64,000 nt of DNA from Rosellinia necatrix (lineage: Eukaryota > Ascomycota > Sordariomycetes > Xylariales > Xylariaceae), in the NCBI GenBank assembly GCA_021209875.1, contig JAGYVD010000004.1:2294001-2358000 (forward strand), given 5' to 3'. Made by a program: the position numbers and the translations under genes. The notes beneath the pieces were generated by a model that made no database searches, was not told the DNA's origin, and was given only the letters and a program-made list of their open reading frames with translations. Of the stretch, positions 20,583 to 33,537 are shown in pieces. How positions within the stretch are numbered: position 1 is the first letter of the stretch; the number at the start of each line of letters is the position of its first letter.

Positions 20583-23036
20583 ATCTCTTTATCCGTGAAT
20601 GAAGGGGCAATGAGCAATACGAATACCCGCCAAACCGATCTCGGCGGACCAGCCTAGTTTTCAATCCGGGCTAAATCGTCGGCCCTCGTGCCGATACTTT
20701 GCGGAAACTTCCTGGTTATGCGATTCCGATCTTCTAGGGGGAAAAAAAAGGTTAGTAATACTGCAGGCCGAATTAGTATATTTTACCCTGGCCCGATGGT
20801 TATAGTTAGAGATGCGCACAAGCCAGGGAGCTTACAACCGTCCCATGATGCTAGACGTGGCTTCCAGCTATAGTTTGATATATAGGGAAAGGGGACGGCG
20901 TGGGCATGGTGGGACATAGTTAAGGCAAAGTGCGCCAATAGCAATAAGTCTCAGATAAAGAACGGGGTTCGTTCGACGTGTCGCCCAACAATGAATTTCA
21001 TCAACTGATGTCACTAAGAGTTTCATGTCAAAGCACGCTTTGGCCATGAGAACAAGAATTGTAACCTTAGATAGCTAGTGAATTCGGGTTTCCAAGTTTT
21101 GCATTTCGTTTGCCGATTTCGAGTGATTGCACAGTGGGCAGTCGCCTCGGCACAAAGAAGCCCCTGAGCAGACAAGGGCTAAGTGATTCTCGATATCCGC
21201 GTCCAATATTATTCCCGACTTTAGTGTTCTCGAAGATCGAGCACTAAGCATCGATATTCAGCATCTCCTCGCGCTATCCGGCCGGCCGCCGGGGTATGGA
21301 TTTATGTTTCCGCGCATCCTAGCTATAGTGGCGGGGCGACGGCAGTTTGTACAATTCGAGGGCGTAACGGGTATCAGCCGTGACAGTACGCTGCGCGTAC
21401 TTATTGACGCAGCGCAGCCCCCCGGGGAAGCATATAGCGCCTTGGCTATCTGTGAGTGGTGGACGAAGATATGGGGGATTTATTCACGGATGGACGATGG
21501 GTATCTTGAGGAGATACGTGTGGCTTCAAGGGGTTTATTTACCCGAAGGGCAAGGAGACGGACCCCGGCGGAGCTGGGAGCCTAGCGGTGCCGTGTCCCG
21601 TGGTCAACGACTGACTTCTTTACAGAATCGGGTCAATAAACAATAAGGCCGAGGTGGCCGCCAGGGAACAGAGAAGAAGCCGACAGTCGAAGCCCCTTCA
21701 TGCCACCTTCTGGTAATCGCCTAACTTGGGGTCAACCGCCGCAATATAATGCACAAGACTTCTTAGAAACGGCTTGCCGCATCGTGGATGCAGCGACCGA
21801 ACACAAACACATAAAAGTTGAGCTTACCAAGTACTCCATTTAGTATGACGGGAAGTTTCAGATGACCGTCCTCGTGAAGAAACAATTCTATGTATTTCCT
21901 CAGATACCTTGGCAATTCTGTATAGTCTTGCTACAACAAGCATAGCCATTTTGAATTGGGTGTCCAAACCGCAAAATAAATAGCTAACTACCTAGTGCAA
22001 CAACTATTAGCATTTATACACTAATGCATCGATCGTCGATGAGCACATTTTTCCTTCTTCTTTTTTTTTTTTCTTCTTCTTTTTCTTTTTTCCCTCCATT
22101 ACAGAATACGATGAGTCAATGATACCTCTTTACATCTACGACATATCCAGCAGCCCACATCACGCACATGCGCTAGAGTGATGTGTTTACCCACGTAGAC
22201 GGTCATTGGTGCAACACAGACTGGGCTCGTCGGCTATCCGGCAAGTTATTACAGTACGATTCCGTATCGGGATGGCCCGTCCGGGTGGTTAGCAACGCGG
22301 GATCAGTCCTCGCAGCGCTTTCGTTCCGAGACCCATCACGTTTCACACGGACTCATCTCAGTAAGCGGGACTAAATAGATGACACAAAAAATGCCAAAAT
22401 AAAAAAAAAACATCCCGGCCCTGAACGGTACGCTGCAACGATTGTGTAACTCGGGAACCCGATAGCCTGGATCTGTTCATATAGGCCTATAGTACCCCGT
22501 CGTTCCTTATCCTGGTAATTAAAGGTGCAATATTCGAACGATATTGAACTACACTAGTATCAGGACGGATGGGTCGCAACCTGGAACCTATCTACCTACC
22601 TTACCCAGAGTAAGTAGGCAAATACCTACCTATTGTATTCTCAGTTTGCTTCCAATACTTAATCTTATACCTTTCGGTAGTTATATTCCCAGGCAAATAT
22701 GTACCTGGATGATGTGTATTAACAGCCTTGCCATGGCTTGTCGAGTGTTTCGATATTCAATCCCCCTGGTTTTGGAAACGTGAAAGAGAGTGATCGCACA
22801 GTCATGGTCAGTCAAACACGAAAAGTTCAGGGATGTAACGCCACAACGTTGCTTTCCCCTCTTCCGTGTGTGGCGCCTCGGGAAGCGATCCGTGCGGTGC
22901 CTCCAAATGTAGGTACCAGCAATACATACATACGGTAACATACCTACCTACCTAGCTACTTATTTACTATTAGCTACCCCCCATACTCCCTGTATCCTCG
23001 CCTCAACAAGCCGTTTGCCACGTTAGATCCATCTAA

Positions 23037-23156
23037 CTAACCCAGCAGCCCCCATCCGGTCCGCCCAAAGGTGAAAAATCGGACGAACGCTATTGGCACT
23101 GGGAGGGGAAATACCAAAATAACAATAGCAAGCAGGCCGAGGTGGGTTTCGAGCAT
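23037..23156 (-). CDS. Possible 39-aa hydrophobic micro-ORF
   Basis: On the minus strand ATG at 23156 opens a 40-codon frame that reads MLETHLGLLAIVILVFPLP and then about 20 residues rich in F, G and W, ending at TAG 23037. It could form one membrane helix. No homologous family is known to me and no upstream exon is obvious, so it may be chance. Confidence 0.15.
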   Translation of the reverse strand: MLETHLGLLAIVILVFPLPVPIAFVRFFTFGRTGWGLLG

Positions 23157-24248
23157 GCGCGCGTTATGGCGTCAGTCCACTTGCGTAGGCGCTTGCGCTT
23201 GGTGCCGTGGTAGAGGGCGGCAACGGGCAACAATCACACCTGTCCCCCCCCCGTATTGCTTAACAAAGAAACATACTCAGTAGGGCAGTTGGAGGGGGAG
23301 GTCTTCGATTTCCGATTACGCCATGCCAATGTGGCGTCGAAGCGACTGTTTAATGTTACATAGGAGGAGCAATGGTGCCTGGCTTGTAAAACACGCGCTT
23401 GTTTTCATTCGAGATGCGGTTTGATGCCCGTCCAGACGGATGCTGTCCGGATATGCCTTATGTTTACCTTTGAACCAGTCAGCGGGTAGTTGGACGGGAC
23501 GTATCTCGTTCCAATGCCACTCTGCACTCGACTCTCCATTGGCGAAGAACGATAGCACAGAACCCGAACCCTCTCTCGACAGAGGTTGGGCTCGACATCA
23601 ACTTACGAACCATGGGAGGGGTTTCCGGTGCGTTTCAGATCTTCCCCATCAGAGCAACGTGTCGAGCGAGCAGCTGATGATGGGGAAGTTCGGGGGAAGG
23701 GAGCAGCGCTGCAGGGGTCAGACTAAGCTAATAGACAACGTGATTTCCGCCAGTGGTTCTCGAGCCTCTCGCCCGGACCAGTGTCGGGGACATAGTAACT
23801 AGTGAGACCTACGCCTGTGGACGACCGCCGACTGTGCTCGGTCACGTGTGGAAGAACTGCTGCAACCTCTCCCGATTCAAAGAGCCATCTTCTACGGGCG
23901 GGGGCAAAACCCGGGTGGCTCGCATAACGGCGAGGGAGAAGACGGCGAATACTGCTAAAAGGCGGACCCCTCCAATACGTAGGCGGCCTTGGTGTCCAAT
24001 CCGACGTTAATGATGTGCCCTTGCTGCATAAAATAAGTGAGGGACAGATGCGGGCAGAAGCGTGACAGGTCGGGCGGGTGAGGAGAACAGCGAGGATACC
24101 CGATAGACGTTGCAACGTAGGAGAAGCAGGAGTAGGGCCCTATACAGAGGCCGTTCGGTGGTCACACACGGCCCGTCCGGAAGGTCTACGATTGTCGCAA
24201 CCGAAAGGGACCTCCAGCATTAGGCGAGTTATCAGCGTGCCTAGTCAC

Positions 24249-24314
24249 TGTAAATAGACCGTAAATAGACTGTAAATAGACTGTAAATGGACTGTAAATA
24301 GACTATAAATAGAC
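24249..24314. repeat. 11-bp minisatellite, 6 copies
   Basis: Six copies of TGTAAATAGAC with single-base variants (C for T at the start, TGGAC, TATAAATAGAC). Degenerate copies with TGTATAGAGGC-like units continue to about 24370. Confidence 0.9.
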
Positions 24315-25118
24315 TATATAGTAACTGTGTAGAGACTGTATTATAGAAGGCTGTATAGAGGCTGTATATAAGATAGCATGGCACAGTTCGCAGGTGTCAG
24401 AAGTAAGCTTGGGGTGAGATTCGAGTGTTGTTGGTTGTAGCCTGACTTGCAACCTGACGGCCGACTTCTCTGTGCTTGCCATGCGTCCGAGTAGATAGGC
24501 TTCGTCTACCAAGCCCGAGGGATGGGATGGGATGGCACAGGATGGGATAGGACACCGGCCGGCCGCTTATAGAAGAGTGGGTTCCTCTTAGGTATGGATG
24601 GTAGCGTACCCAGTGACACCACAGGACACCACAGGTCAAGGTTGGCCGACCGTCTTTGAGACCTAGTGGTGCCAGCAAGATGGTACCGCTAGTTGGAGAA
24701 GACGGTATGTGTGTACGCCGTGGTACCTTGTACCCTGGCTGGCTGCATCAGACAATATACCGTACAGCTACCAGAGTAGGTATTTGGTCGATATTGGGTC
24801 CATCGAGTAAGGGTCCGAAGCGTCTACCTAGGTATGACTCAACGAGCGTTGTTCAAGCATTGTTGATGAGCAGAAAACATCAGCGTTGGACCGGGTCAAC
24901 AATTTATTGACTCGAGCTGCATGCGAAGTAAAATTATGAGGTATCTCGCTGGACCCGTACTGCTTGTATTCTAACCTCCTGTGTCCGAGCCGGGGTTTGG
25001 TCTGCATTACAGCGGAGAAGTGGCGGATTCAACGGTCAGCTTGCAAACCTCGCTGGAGCCAGGGATAAGGTACTTACTTGGTGTGAACATGGGAATGTTA
25101 ACCTGCTCCTTGCTTGTG

Positions 25119-25158
25119 GCTACTTTGTTGCTACTTTGTTGCTACTTTGTTGCTACTT
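25119..25158. repeat. 11-bp tandem repeat, 3.6 copies
   Basis: GCTACTTTGTT repeated three times plus a partial copy, without mismatches. Confidence 0.9.
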
Positions 25159-25936
25159 ACTTGTCCTTACTTGTCGTCAACAACACTCTATACTACAGAA
25201 GCGGTCACCGTAGACATGTAACAAATAATTCATTTGAGAGATCGAACGGGTACAAGTGCCTAGGTAGGCCTACCCTACGACAGCAGCATAGTCCCCAATT
25301 TCCCACACGGGTTCCGAGAAGGCGGCCTGGAATCCTCGGAATGGCATGGTAATTCTGGATAGTTACCTACCCTAGGTACCTCCCTATGTAGTGAGATCCT
25401 GGAAACGTAATACTGGTACCGACAATCCCTATGGATCCACTATGCTACACTACCAGTTCGAGCCCGTTGCCACATCGTCATTCGCCCCTCGCTCCGAAAT
25501 GGCGAACAAGTTATTCCTACGCTTGGACCAGTTCGAAGGACAACCAGGCCATACCTAGCGGGAAATGCCAGAATACTCGGGTGACATTAGCCATTAGCCA
25601 GGGTGACCGCCAATTGATAGAGATTGGTTAATTATCAAGCAGGTAGGAAGCCAGGAACAATGAATTTTTTTTTTTTTTTTTATTTTCTTTTTAACAAATG
25701 CTGATTAAAACCTACCTGCTAATCTACCTAGGTACATACTTAAAATATACACGATAGTGTCCTAACCGGGTACTTAGGTTAGGTGGTTGGGGATCGACCC
25801 TGGGCCGTGCTTTCGGTGGACAGGAGGTGTATGACTGGGTGGTTGGAGAATCAAATGCGTCGCGCTTGATTTGTAAGGGGGAGGGCAGTTGTGATGCTGG
25901 GAATAACTAGCCTGACCGTCACGCATTGAATGGCTC

Positions 25937-25988
25937 GTGTCAGTGTCAGTGTCAGTGTCAGTGTCAGTTGTCGGTGTCGGTGTCAGTG
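25937..25988. repeat. GTGTCA hexanucleotide array
   Basis: Five exact GTGTCA units and then variants with GTGTCG. Confidence 0.9.
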
Positions 25989-27567
25989 TTGGGTCGGCTA
26001 CTTAGAAGTACATGTAGCGAGAGTATCCCTCCCCGGATTATCCAGATCGAATCGTTTGTAGAGGAAGGTATGTCGGAATAGGTAGTGAAAAGCAGTGATC
26101 TGTTTGGGAGAAGAATTGATCACGCGTGAAAATGGTCATTGTAAGCGTCCATTGTAAGTGCTTCCCAAACACTCTCCCACGGGCGCTACCTATCCTCGGG
26201 GACGCCGCCCTGCCATCGCTGTGCCTTAAAGGGCAATTATTAATTAATGATGGGTTCTGCACTGGAATTCCGCGCCAAAACGTGGAAAAGATAGTGGTAG
26301 CGGCGCTGGAATAGGCAGTAGCTGCCTTGCTTTAGCGTCCTCTAGGCTGCGCTCTAGTGCTGTTGATGGCTGCAGCTGGTGGGGATTTTAGGGGGTTTAG
26401 GAGGCAAGGTGACCTACCTACAGACTCCATTGCACAGATTGCTGCACACCATCCCATGCCGTGCCTACCTATGTACCACGGAGCAGACACAGAGAGAAAC
26501 GTTTTGGTTTTTGGCAACATGAGCTCAACAGAGGCTCTCCAGGGGGTTTATGGGGGTTATTTGCTAGGGAGGTGCGCCGTGAGAATCAAGTACCTTGCGC
26601 TATTTTGCTCTCAAATCCAATCCCCCTCATAAGTTGAGGTTACCCTTTCGGCCTTTTTTTTTTTTTTTTTCTTCGCACTTCGCGCATCCAATGCCAAGGC
26701 CAAGCCCAGACCTACCTAGGTAGCTTAAGCCCTTTTCACTCTTTAGAACCCCCGACCCAACTCGCTTGCCTGCCAGTTCCATCCATCCCAACCATCCTTT
26801 CATTGCCTCGACCCCAAAACCTCTCTCCCCTATCGTACCATTGTACTCGATCTCTCCCTCTCTTTCCCATCCTCCTCCTATCGACTCTGGATGGGGTTTT
26901 TCGTCCTTAGATAGTGTCCGTCGCGCTGGAGATCCGGGCCTCCATCTAATCTGTTTTCTTGAGCCCTGTTTCACAAGCACGAGCGGGTCGGCCGTCGCGG
27001 CATTTGGCATCTGGCACTTGGGCAGCTTTTCCCCGTCCGACTCACGATCTAGTTTCATGTCCATATCCGCATGCAGACTTCTCCTCTGAGCGACTCGCCA
27101 TAACCACCTTTGCCCTTCCTTCCCTCCCATCATCATCACCATCGTCAGAGCAGACGCACCCGTGCGGGTTGGCTTGCTCCCTCTGTCGAAGAGAAAAAAT
27201 ATAGAGCGTTGCCCATTGTTGTGTATCCAGCACTCCTTATTATCATCCATCCCCGGGCCGAGATTCGCGCGCTGGGAGCAGAGTGCAATTTTATTACGCA
27301 TTGTTGGGGAGACTAGCCTCCGAGCAGTGAACACCCGACCATAACCCTCTCCCACTATCTCCCCATATTGATTCTCATACACGTCCTGTCGACCAACACG
27401 TCAAGGCCGCTCCGTGTCTGAAATCGACTTATTTATATACTATACCGCCGCTACACCGGCCCGCCGTCGTCGATCTGTCGCAGCAGCCTTGGCCTTTTCT
27501 CGACACCGCCGCCTCGCGCCAACCAACCCTCTCTCCACAACCGCCTCGTCGAAGCTCATCCGCCACC

Positions 27568-29460
27568 ATGAGGGAAGTCAATTTCAGTATCCCCAATGTC
27601 AACAAGGCATCGGTGGGAATCACCACCGCCCTATATGACCGCCGCGCTCTTGATTGCACCTCGACCCTTCCCTTGATCAACTCCCTCAACCATCTCGCCT
27701 ATTTGACCACGTCCTCGGCTCGCATCCGAGACATCTTGACAGTCGATGGGGGGATAGAAAGGCTGGTGTGTATACTTAAACAAGGGCGTAGCAGGGATAT
27801 GATGGACATGTGGAAATGGAACCTTGCCTTCCAGTGCGTGGTCAACATCGGGGTCCGTGGAACCGAGAACGTGAGGACCCGGGTCGTGGAGGCCGACATG
27901 GTCCCCGTCATCGCGACCATCCTAGACAATTATATCAAGGTGATAGAGAAGTGCCGTGAACGCGCCGAGCAGATCAAACAAAAACGCCTAGCGGATCACC
28001 AACACGACCGCCATCGAAGCCACAATCACCGGGATGCGGCCAAGACCACCCCTTTCACCACATTCACGAACAGAACCGGGCGCCTGGAGCTCGAACAGCG
28101 CCCTTTCCGCAGACAGGCGCCTCCGCCATCCATTGATGTAGCTGCTGCAGCCTTCGCCAGCACCTCGGCCGCCGGGGAGTCGAGGATCACCGAAGCTGGC
28201 CCCTCTGCTCCGTCCCTACCAACCACTTCGCCCCCGGAGCGGTCAATCTTCTCCAACCATCGTCATCATCATCATCACCACCATCATCACCATCATCACA
28301 GATACGAGACTCGCCAATCTCTTGTCCCAACTCCCCGGCATGCTACCAACCCTCCAGCAACCGCTGTTCAGACTATGGAGGCGATTGACGGGTTTTTCCG
28401 CCCAGTTCGTGACATTGACCGGTTACCTTCCATGGTCCCGGTTTTCAATCCCAGTGTGGCATCCCAGCCTGCCTCTCCGACGACCCCCTTGCCTCCACAA
28501 GTTCGGTCACCAACAATCCGGCCCACTTCGGTTCTCGGTCCAAACACTCGATCCCGGCGGCGTCCTTCGATCCGTCATCAAAATTCAACTACGGACACGG
28601 ATGAGCTGAACACAGACAGTGTACAATCCGATGGATCGCAAGATGCTGATTTGTCGGGCGCTACGGATGTCACAACTGCCGTTGATTTCGAGGACGTTAC
28701 CATGGAGGAAGGGGATAGTGCTCTCGCCGGACCCACGCTCGATCTTGCCACCCCAACAGTATCCGAGATACCTGATGCCGGCACCTTCAATATCACCCAT
28801 CGAACTACCATGGACGGGAGCATTCCCAATAATACGCCAACCCCAGGGCCTACGGGGATTCTGTCTCCCAATCGACCCATCGTTCCCACTCACCAGCCCC
28901 CGCTAGCGAGCCAAACAAGTCTCCCTCGTTACTTGTTGGATCGCCAGCTTCCTTCAAATCCGCAAATGATAGCGGCAGTGCCGAGGGAGGAAGATGTGCT
29001 TATGTCGTTACAACTTCTTGCATACGTCTCGAAATACTGCAATCTCCGATCATATTTTCAACAGAGTCACCTGGTGCCGCGACTGAAAATCGGAAAGGAG
29101 CTACAACTGCTCGACGACGATACTATTACGGTAGAATCGCTGGGCAAGCAAGAGTATGAGGAGGAATATCTCCTCCCGAATGATTTCAATATTTTCCCTC
29201 TTGTGGAGAAGTTTACAGTGCGGCATCACAGTACTGATATGCAATACTGGGCTGGCGTTGTGATGCGGAATCTCTGCCGCAAAGACGACACTCGGGGCGG
29301 CATCCGACAGTGTGCATACTATCAATGCGGCAAATGGGAAGAGTTTACGCGGCAATTTGCTAAGTGCCGCCGGTGCCGCCGAACCAAATACTGCAGCAAG
29401 GAGTGCCAGAAAAGCGCCTGGGCTTTCCACCGTCATTGGTGTGTGGCTGCTTCGCAGTAA
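27568..29460 (+). CDS. samB: MYND zinc-finger protein SamB/Mub1
   Basis: Single-exon gene, 630 aa, orthologue of Aspergillus SamB (suppressor of anucleate metulae) and yeast Mub1. Mub1 partners the E3 ligase Ubr2 to degrade the proteasome-gene activator Rpn4. The start is strong: CCGCCACCATGAGG. The N-terminus MREVNFSIPNVNKASVGITT is the family signature, followed by an armadillo-like helical region (DRRALDCTSTLPLINSLNHL, DGGIERLVCILKQ, WNLAFQCVVNIGVRG). A coiled basic stretch (KCRERAEQIKQKRL), a run of His (about 231-244), and a long Ser/Pro/Thr-rich linker follow. A second conserved helical block is LMSLQLLAYVSKYCNLRSYF. The C-terminal MYND finger (about 584-625) is CAYYQC, then CRRCRRTKYCSKECQ and FHRHWC, with all metal ligands present. 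A CT-rich leader of several hundred bases precedes the ATG. Confidence 0.94.
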   Translation: MREVNFSIPNVNKASVGITTALYDRRALDCTSTLPLINSLNHLAYLTTSSARIRDILTVDGGIERLVCILKQGRSRDMMDMWKWNLAFQCVVNIGVRGTENVRTRVVEADMVPVIATILDNYIKVIEKCRERAEQIKQKRLADHQHDRHRSHNHRDAAKTTPFTTFTNRTGRLELEQRPFRRQAPPPSIDVAAAAFASTSAAGESRITEAGPSAPSLPTTSPPERSIFSNHRHHHHHHHHHHHHRYETRQSLVPTPRHATNPPATAVQTMEAIDGFFRPVRDIDRLPSMVPVFNPSVASQPASPTTPLPPQVRSPTIRPTSVLGPNTRSRRRPSIRHQNSTTDTDELNTDSVQSDGSQDADLSGATDVTTAVDFEDVTMEEGDSALAGPTLDLATPTVSEIPDAGTFNITHRTTMDGSIPNNTPTPGPTGILSPNRPIVPTHQPPLASQTSLPRYLLDRQLPSNPQMIAAVPREEDVLMSLQLLAYVSKYCNLRSYFQQSHLVPRLKIGKELQLLDDDTITVESLGKQEYEEEYLLPNDFNIFPLVEKFTVRHHSTDMQYWAGVVMRNLCRKDDTRGGIRQCAYYQCGKWEEFTRQFAKCRRCRRTKYCSKECQKSAWAFHRHWCVAASQ

Positions 29461-30239
29461 ATGCGGCTACTCATTAGCCACTCCATTCTTTTGCCATATC
29501 ACATTCCACCTGGCGTTTCCTGCATAATGTCTATTTGATTCATCAACTTTGTTCATGACTTGAACCACATGGCGAAGCAAGCATATCACGAACTGGCGTC
29601 TGCGCTCTGATACCACTGTTTTCATCGGCATCACGGATTTCCTTTGTCTAACCGTCGCGTTCGGGCGGAGTGCTGTGAACGCATTTCGAAAGCACACAAA
29701 CACATTGTGTCTTTAGCGGCACATATTGAGCCGATGGACATATCTCTACCCAGAGGCGTCATGGAGAGTCCAAATTCGGGCTTCCTGGAACCCATTCACT
29801 GGAAGGGGTGGCGCACTTGCAGCCATCTCTTTCTTCACTTCTAGCGCAACCCAGTCCGTTTATTGGGTTGTTTTACTGCTGCTTCTATTCTCACGAGTGT
29901 CATGTCCACCTCCCAGACACCGTGATACATGCGGGACAACCTCCGAATAGGTTGATAATACTTCATCGTCGGTCTACTTACATTATGCCGAAGCGCGGGT
30001 ATACTGCGGTGGTCGCGTCAAAGAAACCCACCGAGTAAACTGAGCTCGAAGGTGTAACTGATCACGGGGATAGGAGGTTTCTGTGTCCCGCTTTTTTCAT
30101 TGTGTGATATGGGAATGTGGTAATCAGCGATGTACTCTGATTGGGCTATTGGGATGCCCCGGCGAGGCGAACTTTGGGAGCCGATTCATTTCAGGGCAAC
30201 ACATACATGGGGATGGATTGAGGGGAAGTAGCTGGATGT

Positions 30240-33200
30240 ATGAGAATTAACCTCGCTACTACGCAGTCCCTAATCTCTCGCCCATTGTATCTATAGCAAA
30301 AACCAAAACAAATAAAAGAAAAGATGACACGTGAGATATCGTACAACATGGTGAAACTGGCTATGCCTATGACCTTTATTGTGAGGTTTTACGGGTACTA
30401 ACTCACGTATTTAAACTATATTCTGTGTGCCCGCTACACTCGTCTACAGCTCCCCCGTGTCGACAATAGAGATAAAAGATAGCCCTGCGATCCTCTAGGC
30501 CATAGGCTAAATTTTACTTCTCGTTCCACAGAAACTACCGTAGTGCTTGATTAAGGAAGAAAGCTTGTTGGAAACATAACAGTACTTATATGGGCTGCAA
30601 ACATCTAATGGCAAAATAGTACACTTTTCTTAGCTCATACACGCCTCTTTTATAGCCTATTACTAAAGCCTGAAATAATGTCTTAGGTAGTAAGGCTGTG
30701 CTAGATGTTATTTGTATATATGCTGTAGTAGTGTGCATCGGTAAGGTGGCAGCCCCCTTTTTACTCTCCCTTTCGAGGGGACGTCTCACATTAGATAGTT
30801 AATTACGGTGTTAGATCGAGAGTGTTTTTATTGCAAATACCAGGCTCCGTTATATGTATTATTTCCCCCCCCCCCGGATTACGAGGGTCAGGTGATATAT
30901 ATACGACATGTATTATGACACTTGGAAATAAACGGTAGGTAATGCCCATAGTTTTTTTTTTTTTTGACATCAACATCGTCTTTACACGTTGTCGTTAACT
31001 TCCACAAGGGGAGGATGTCAGCAAGCTAAATATTTCCAACTCGGCCTGGCTTCATGGGGTTCTATACCCTAGCATCTCAATCAAAGGGACTAAATCTTGA
31101 AGCCAGGCCAATACATCTAACGGATACAAGCCCTCTAGATCCCCCAATATTGTAGCCGTCTAGTATGCTAGTGACTCACAACCTGGGCGGACTGCTACGG
31201 AACCAAGTCCGACCTTCGGATCTCCGCCGGTCATAGACCTAAATACTACATATATAAGCCAGAATAACCGGTGGCCACTTGATGGAGGGAACTTTCCTCC
31301 CAGTGAAATAACATAAGCTATTTCTGGAACTACCAGCGGTGGGAACTGTGGCACGGGCGCGGTGCAGCTTTTACCTATATGTGTGCTAAATAGGGACCGG
31401 CACGATATAGTAGAGTTGTTAGTCCGAGTAATGCATATTACATATTACTATCATAGCTATTGTTTTTACAACAGGAGTGAAACGTCTGCAATATGATTCG
31501 AAGTGGGAGGAGATAATCGAGTTATTATGTCATGCGGTGAATGTCCAGAGTGAGGTCTAGTCACAAGAGGGTAGCAACTAGGTCATAAGTATCTAGATAA
31601 CCTAGTATAGGGGTGGGGCTCGGTTATATTGATTCGTGGGCCTGCCATCTAAAGTGGAAGGTCTTCAGTCCTTATATACACCTATATACCACTAGAATTA
31701 CACCGTAGGGTAGTTAGTACCTCGCTATGTGCTCTATACACCTGACATGTTACCCATATGCATTCCATGAAGTGAGATTGTGATATACGAGGAACTCAAC
31801 GCTCTCAAATCTCATGATATTTATAGTTAAACTAGTTTACGGAGTCAACGAGACTACTGGCGGTAGCAAACCATGAGGAGTTTCGTGGAGTGAACGAAAG
31901 AATGCGTTGTGATTATGACTAAGTCTAGGACACGGGCTAACGGTTGAGATGCACTAGAGGAGCGGTGTGAAGGTGTCAGGCCCAATAATGACCCTGCTAG
32001 CTACCACCCGACACCTAGGGTGGTTCTAGTACTGGGAATGGGTGTATATAAGGACCTTCGGGATCCCCTTGGGTCTTGAAGGGTTCAGGAATCAATTGTT
32101 AACCCTATTGAGCCCTAAATACAACTACCACACCCTCCCTACGGCCTAGAACATGCCTATCTATTCACTCCGTGATTCCTAAACTGACAGAAGGTATCAT
32201 CTCTGCTAAGTATGAGACAGCGAGTCTAAACTGAAACAAACTTGTAGACATATAAGAACGAAAATAAGGAGGTAGTTTAGCCGGGTAGACTACCTGCCAC
32301 TGTGCCATTCCTGTTATCGGCTATGTTGAGTCAAGACTATTGCCAAGATACCGTAAAGAGTCTTGTGCTATTTCGAGCGATGGTCTCACTGAAGATGTCA
32401 TCCCTAAAAGCCATATAAACTCTATAAAGTGACCCATCCGTGAACTTTATGCCATCATTTGGGACAAAACTAGCAACCATGACCAACAACTAATATTATA
32501 CCATTCACACAGGCAACATAGTAAGCAAGAAATATGAATTGATCTCGGCGAGCATGATTAAAATAACAGTGGGGTACCTGCCAATGTAGGGATAATTAAA
32601 AATCGCCAAGTTAAGCTTTAATCTTTATCAATACAGATCAGTAACTCGAGATTATATCTACATCTCTATATCGTCCAATCTCTCTCAACATTGAAGGTTT
32701 TGAGTATTATATTTATCGGCGGCGGGCATACAACTATGTGGGCTCCAAGCCCAGGCACCCCCAAAGGATATCCTAGCCTTTTTATCGGCCATATAGTTAG
32801 CTAGCCCGGGCTATCCCTCGTGCCCAGTTCACCAGATGATTCGAAGCTATTGGCGATCAGCAAGACCCTACTACTGTATAATGTATCTATGCCAGCAGGA
32901 CCAAGTGACGGCCGGATAACTTCATGCCGAATTATAACAATCAACAATATTGGAGATATTGAAGCTCCCATATAGAAGTAAATAGCCACCTTTATTGCTG
33001 ATGTGCTTGGAGGGATTACTCTATGCTTTTCTCTGTTAATATCTCGGTCATATTTTGTTAATTCGTTTTGGAAAGCGATATGTTAAAGACATATTAATAA
33101 CTTAATACTCCGTTTAAACAACCATTTCCAATTAGTAGTAAATATTGCTTGGTAAACATAGTTACACTGGATCAGAGCATTGAATAAACTTTCAAAAATA

Positions 33201-33530
33201 CAGATATTTTGAACTCCAAGACCCGTTTACACACTAAAGCTTCCTACGGAAGGCGTCTGCGGGTATTTGTATGTAGGTAGTATAGATAAATAATTTAGAG
33301 CACCTCTTAGACGAGGCGGCCGCCCCACGTTGGTTGAAGATCTCATCTTCACCAAAATGCCGATGCCTATCATAAACCTTTTTTTATAGGTTTTTTTTTC
33401 GTTCCTTTTTGGTAGAGCTGCTGCTAGATATTTCATTTCATGTTTCTATAGTTACTTTATAGTTTTTTTTTACCTTAAAAAACAGTTCATAATCTTACCC
33501 CAACTAGTCCTCTCATAACTATACTGCGGC
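30240..33530. mobile_element. AT-rich island, probable decayed (RIP-like) transposon relics
   Basis: About 3.3 kb rich in TA steps with stops in every frame; the longest frames are about 60-70 codons. It also holds homopolymers (C10 near 30866, T15 near 30951). LTR-like pieces are suggested: a TATA-type GTATATAAGGACC near 32045, then TTGAAGGGTTCAGGAATCA and CCCTATTGAGCCC before 32115, as in R/U5 parts of fungal retrotransposons. The 31541 segment shares GTCCAGAGTGAG with 10258. No intact terminal repeats, polymerase or integrase frames remain. Identification as a transposon relic is inferred. Confidence 0.45.
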
Positions 33531-33537
33531 TAAAAAC

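Larger units (their letters stand above)
20583..27567. other. 7 kb gene desert with minisatellites
   Basis: No gene could be assembled. It contains a pyrimidine tract (about 22049-22096), TACCTA motif clusters (22585-22640, 22925-22970), an 11-bp repeat (24249-24314), another 11-bp repeat (25119-25158), poly-T (25665-25692), a GTGTCA array (25937-25988) and a CT-rich leader of the SamB gene (about 26760-27560). ORFs up to 130 codons (23723-24115, minus) have no motifs, and the 251-codon minus frame 26627-27382 mirrors the CT-rich leader. Confidence 0.55.

Noticed and set aside
26627..27382. 251-codon minus-strand ORF upstream of SamB
   Set aside because: It mirrors the CT-rich SamB leader, has low-complexity Lys/Gly/Arg composition, no domain, and ends in a poly-Lys made by a poly-T run.
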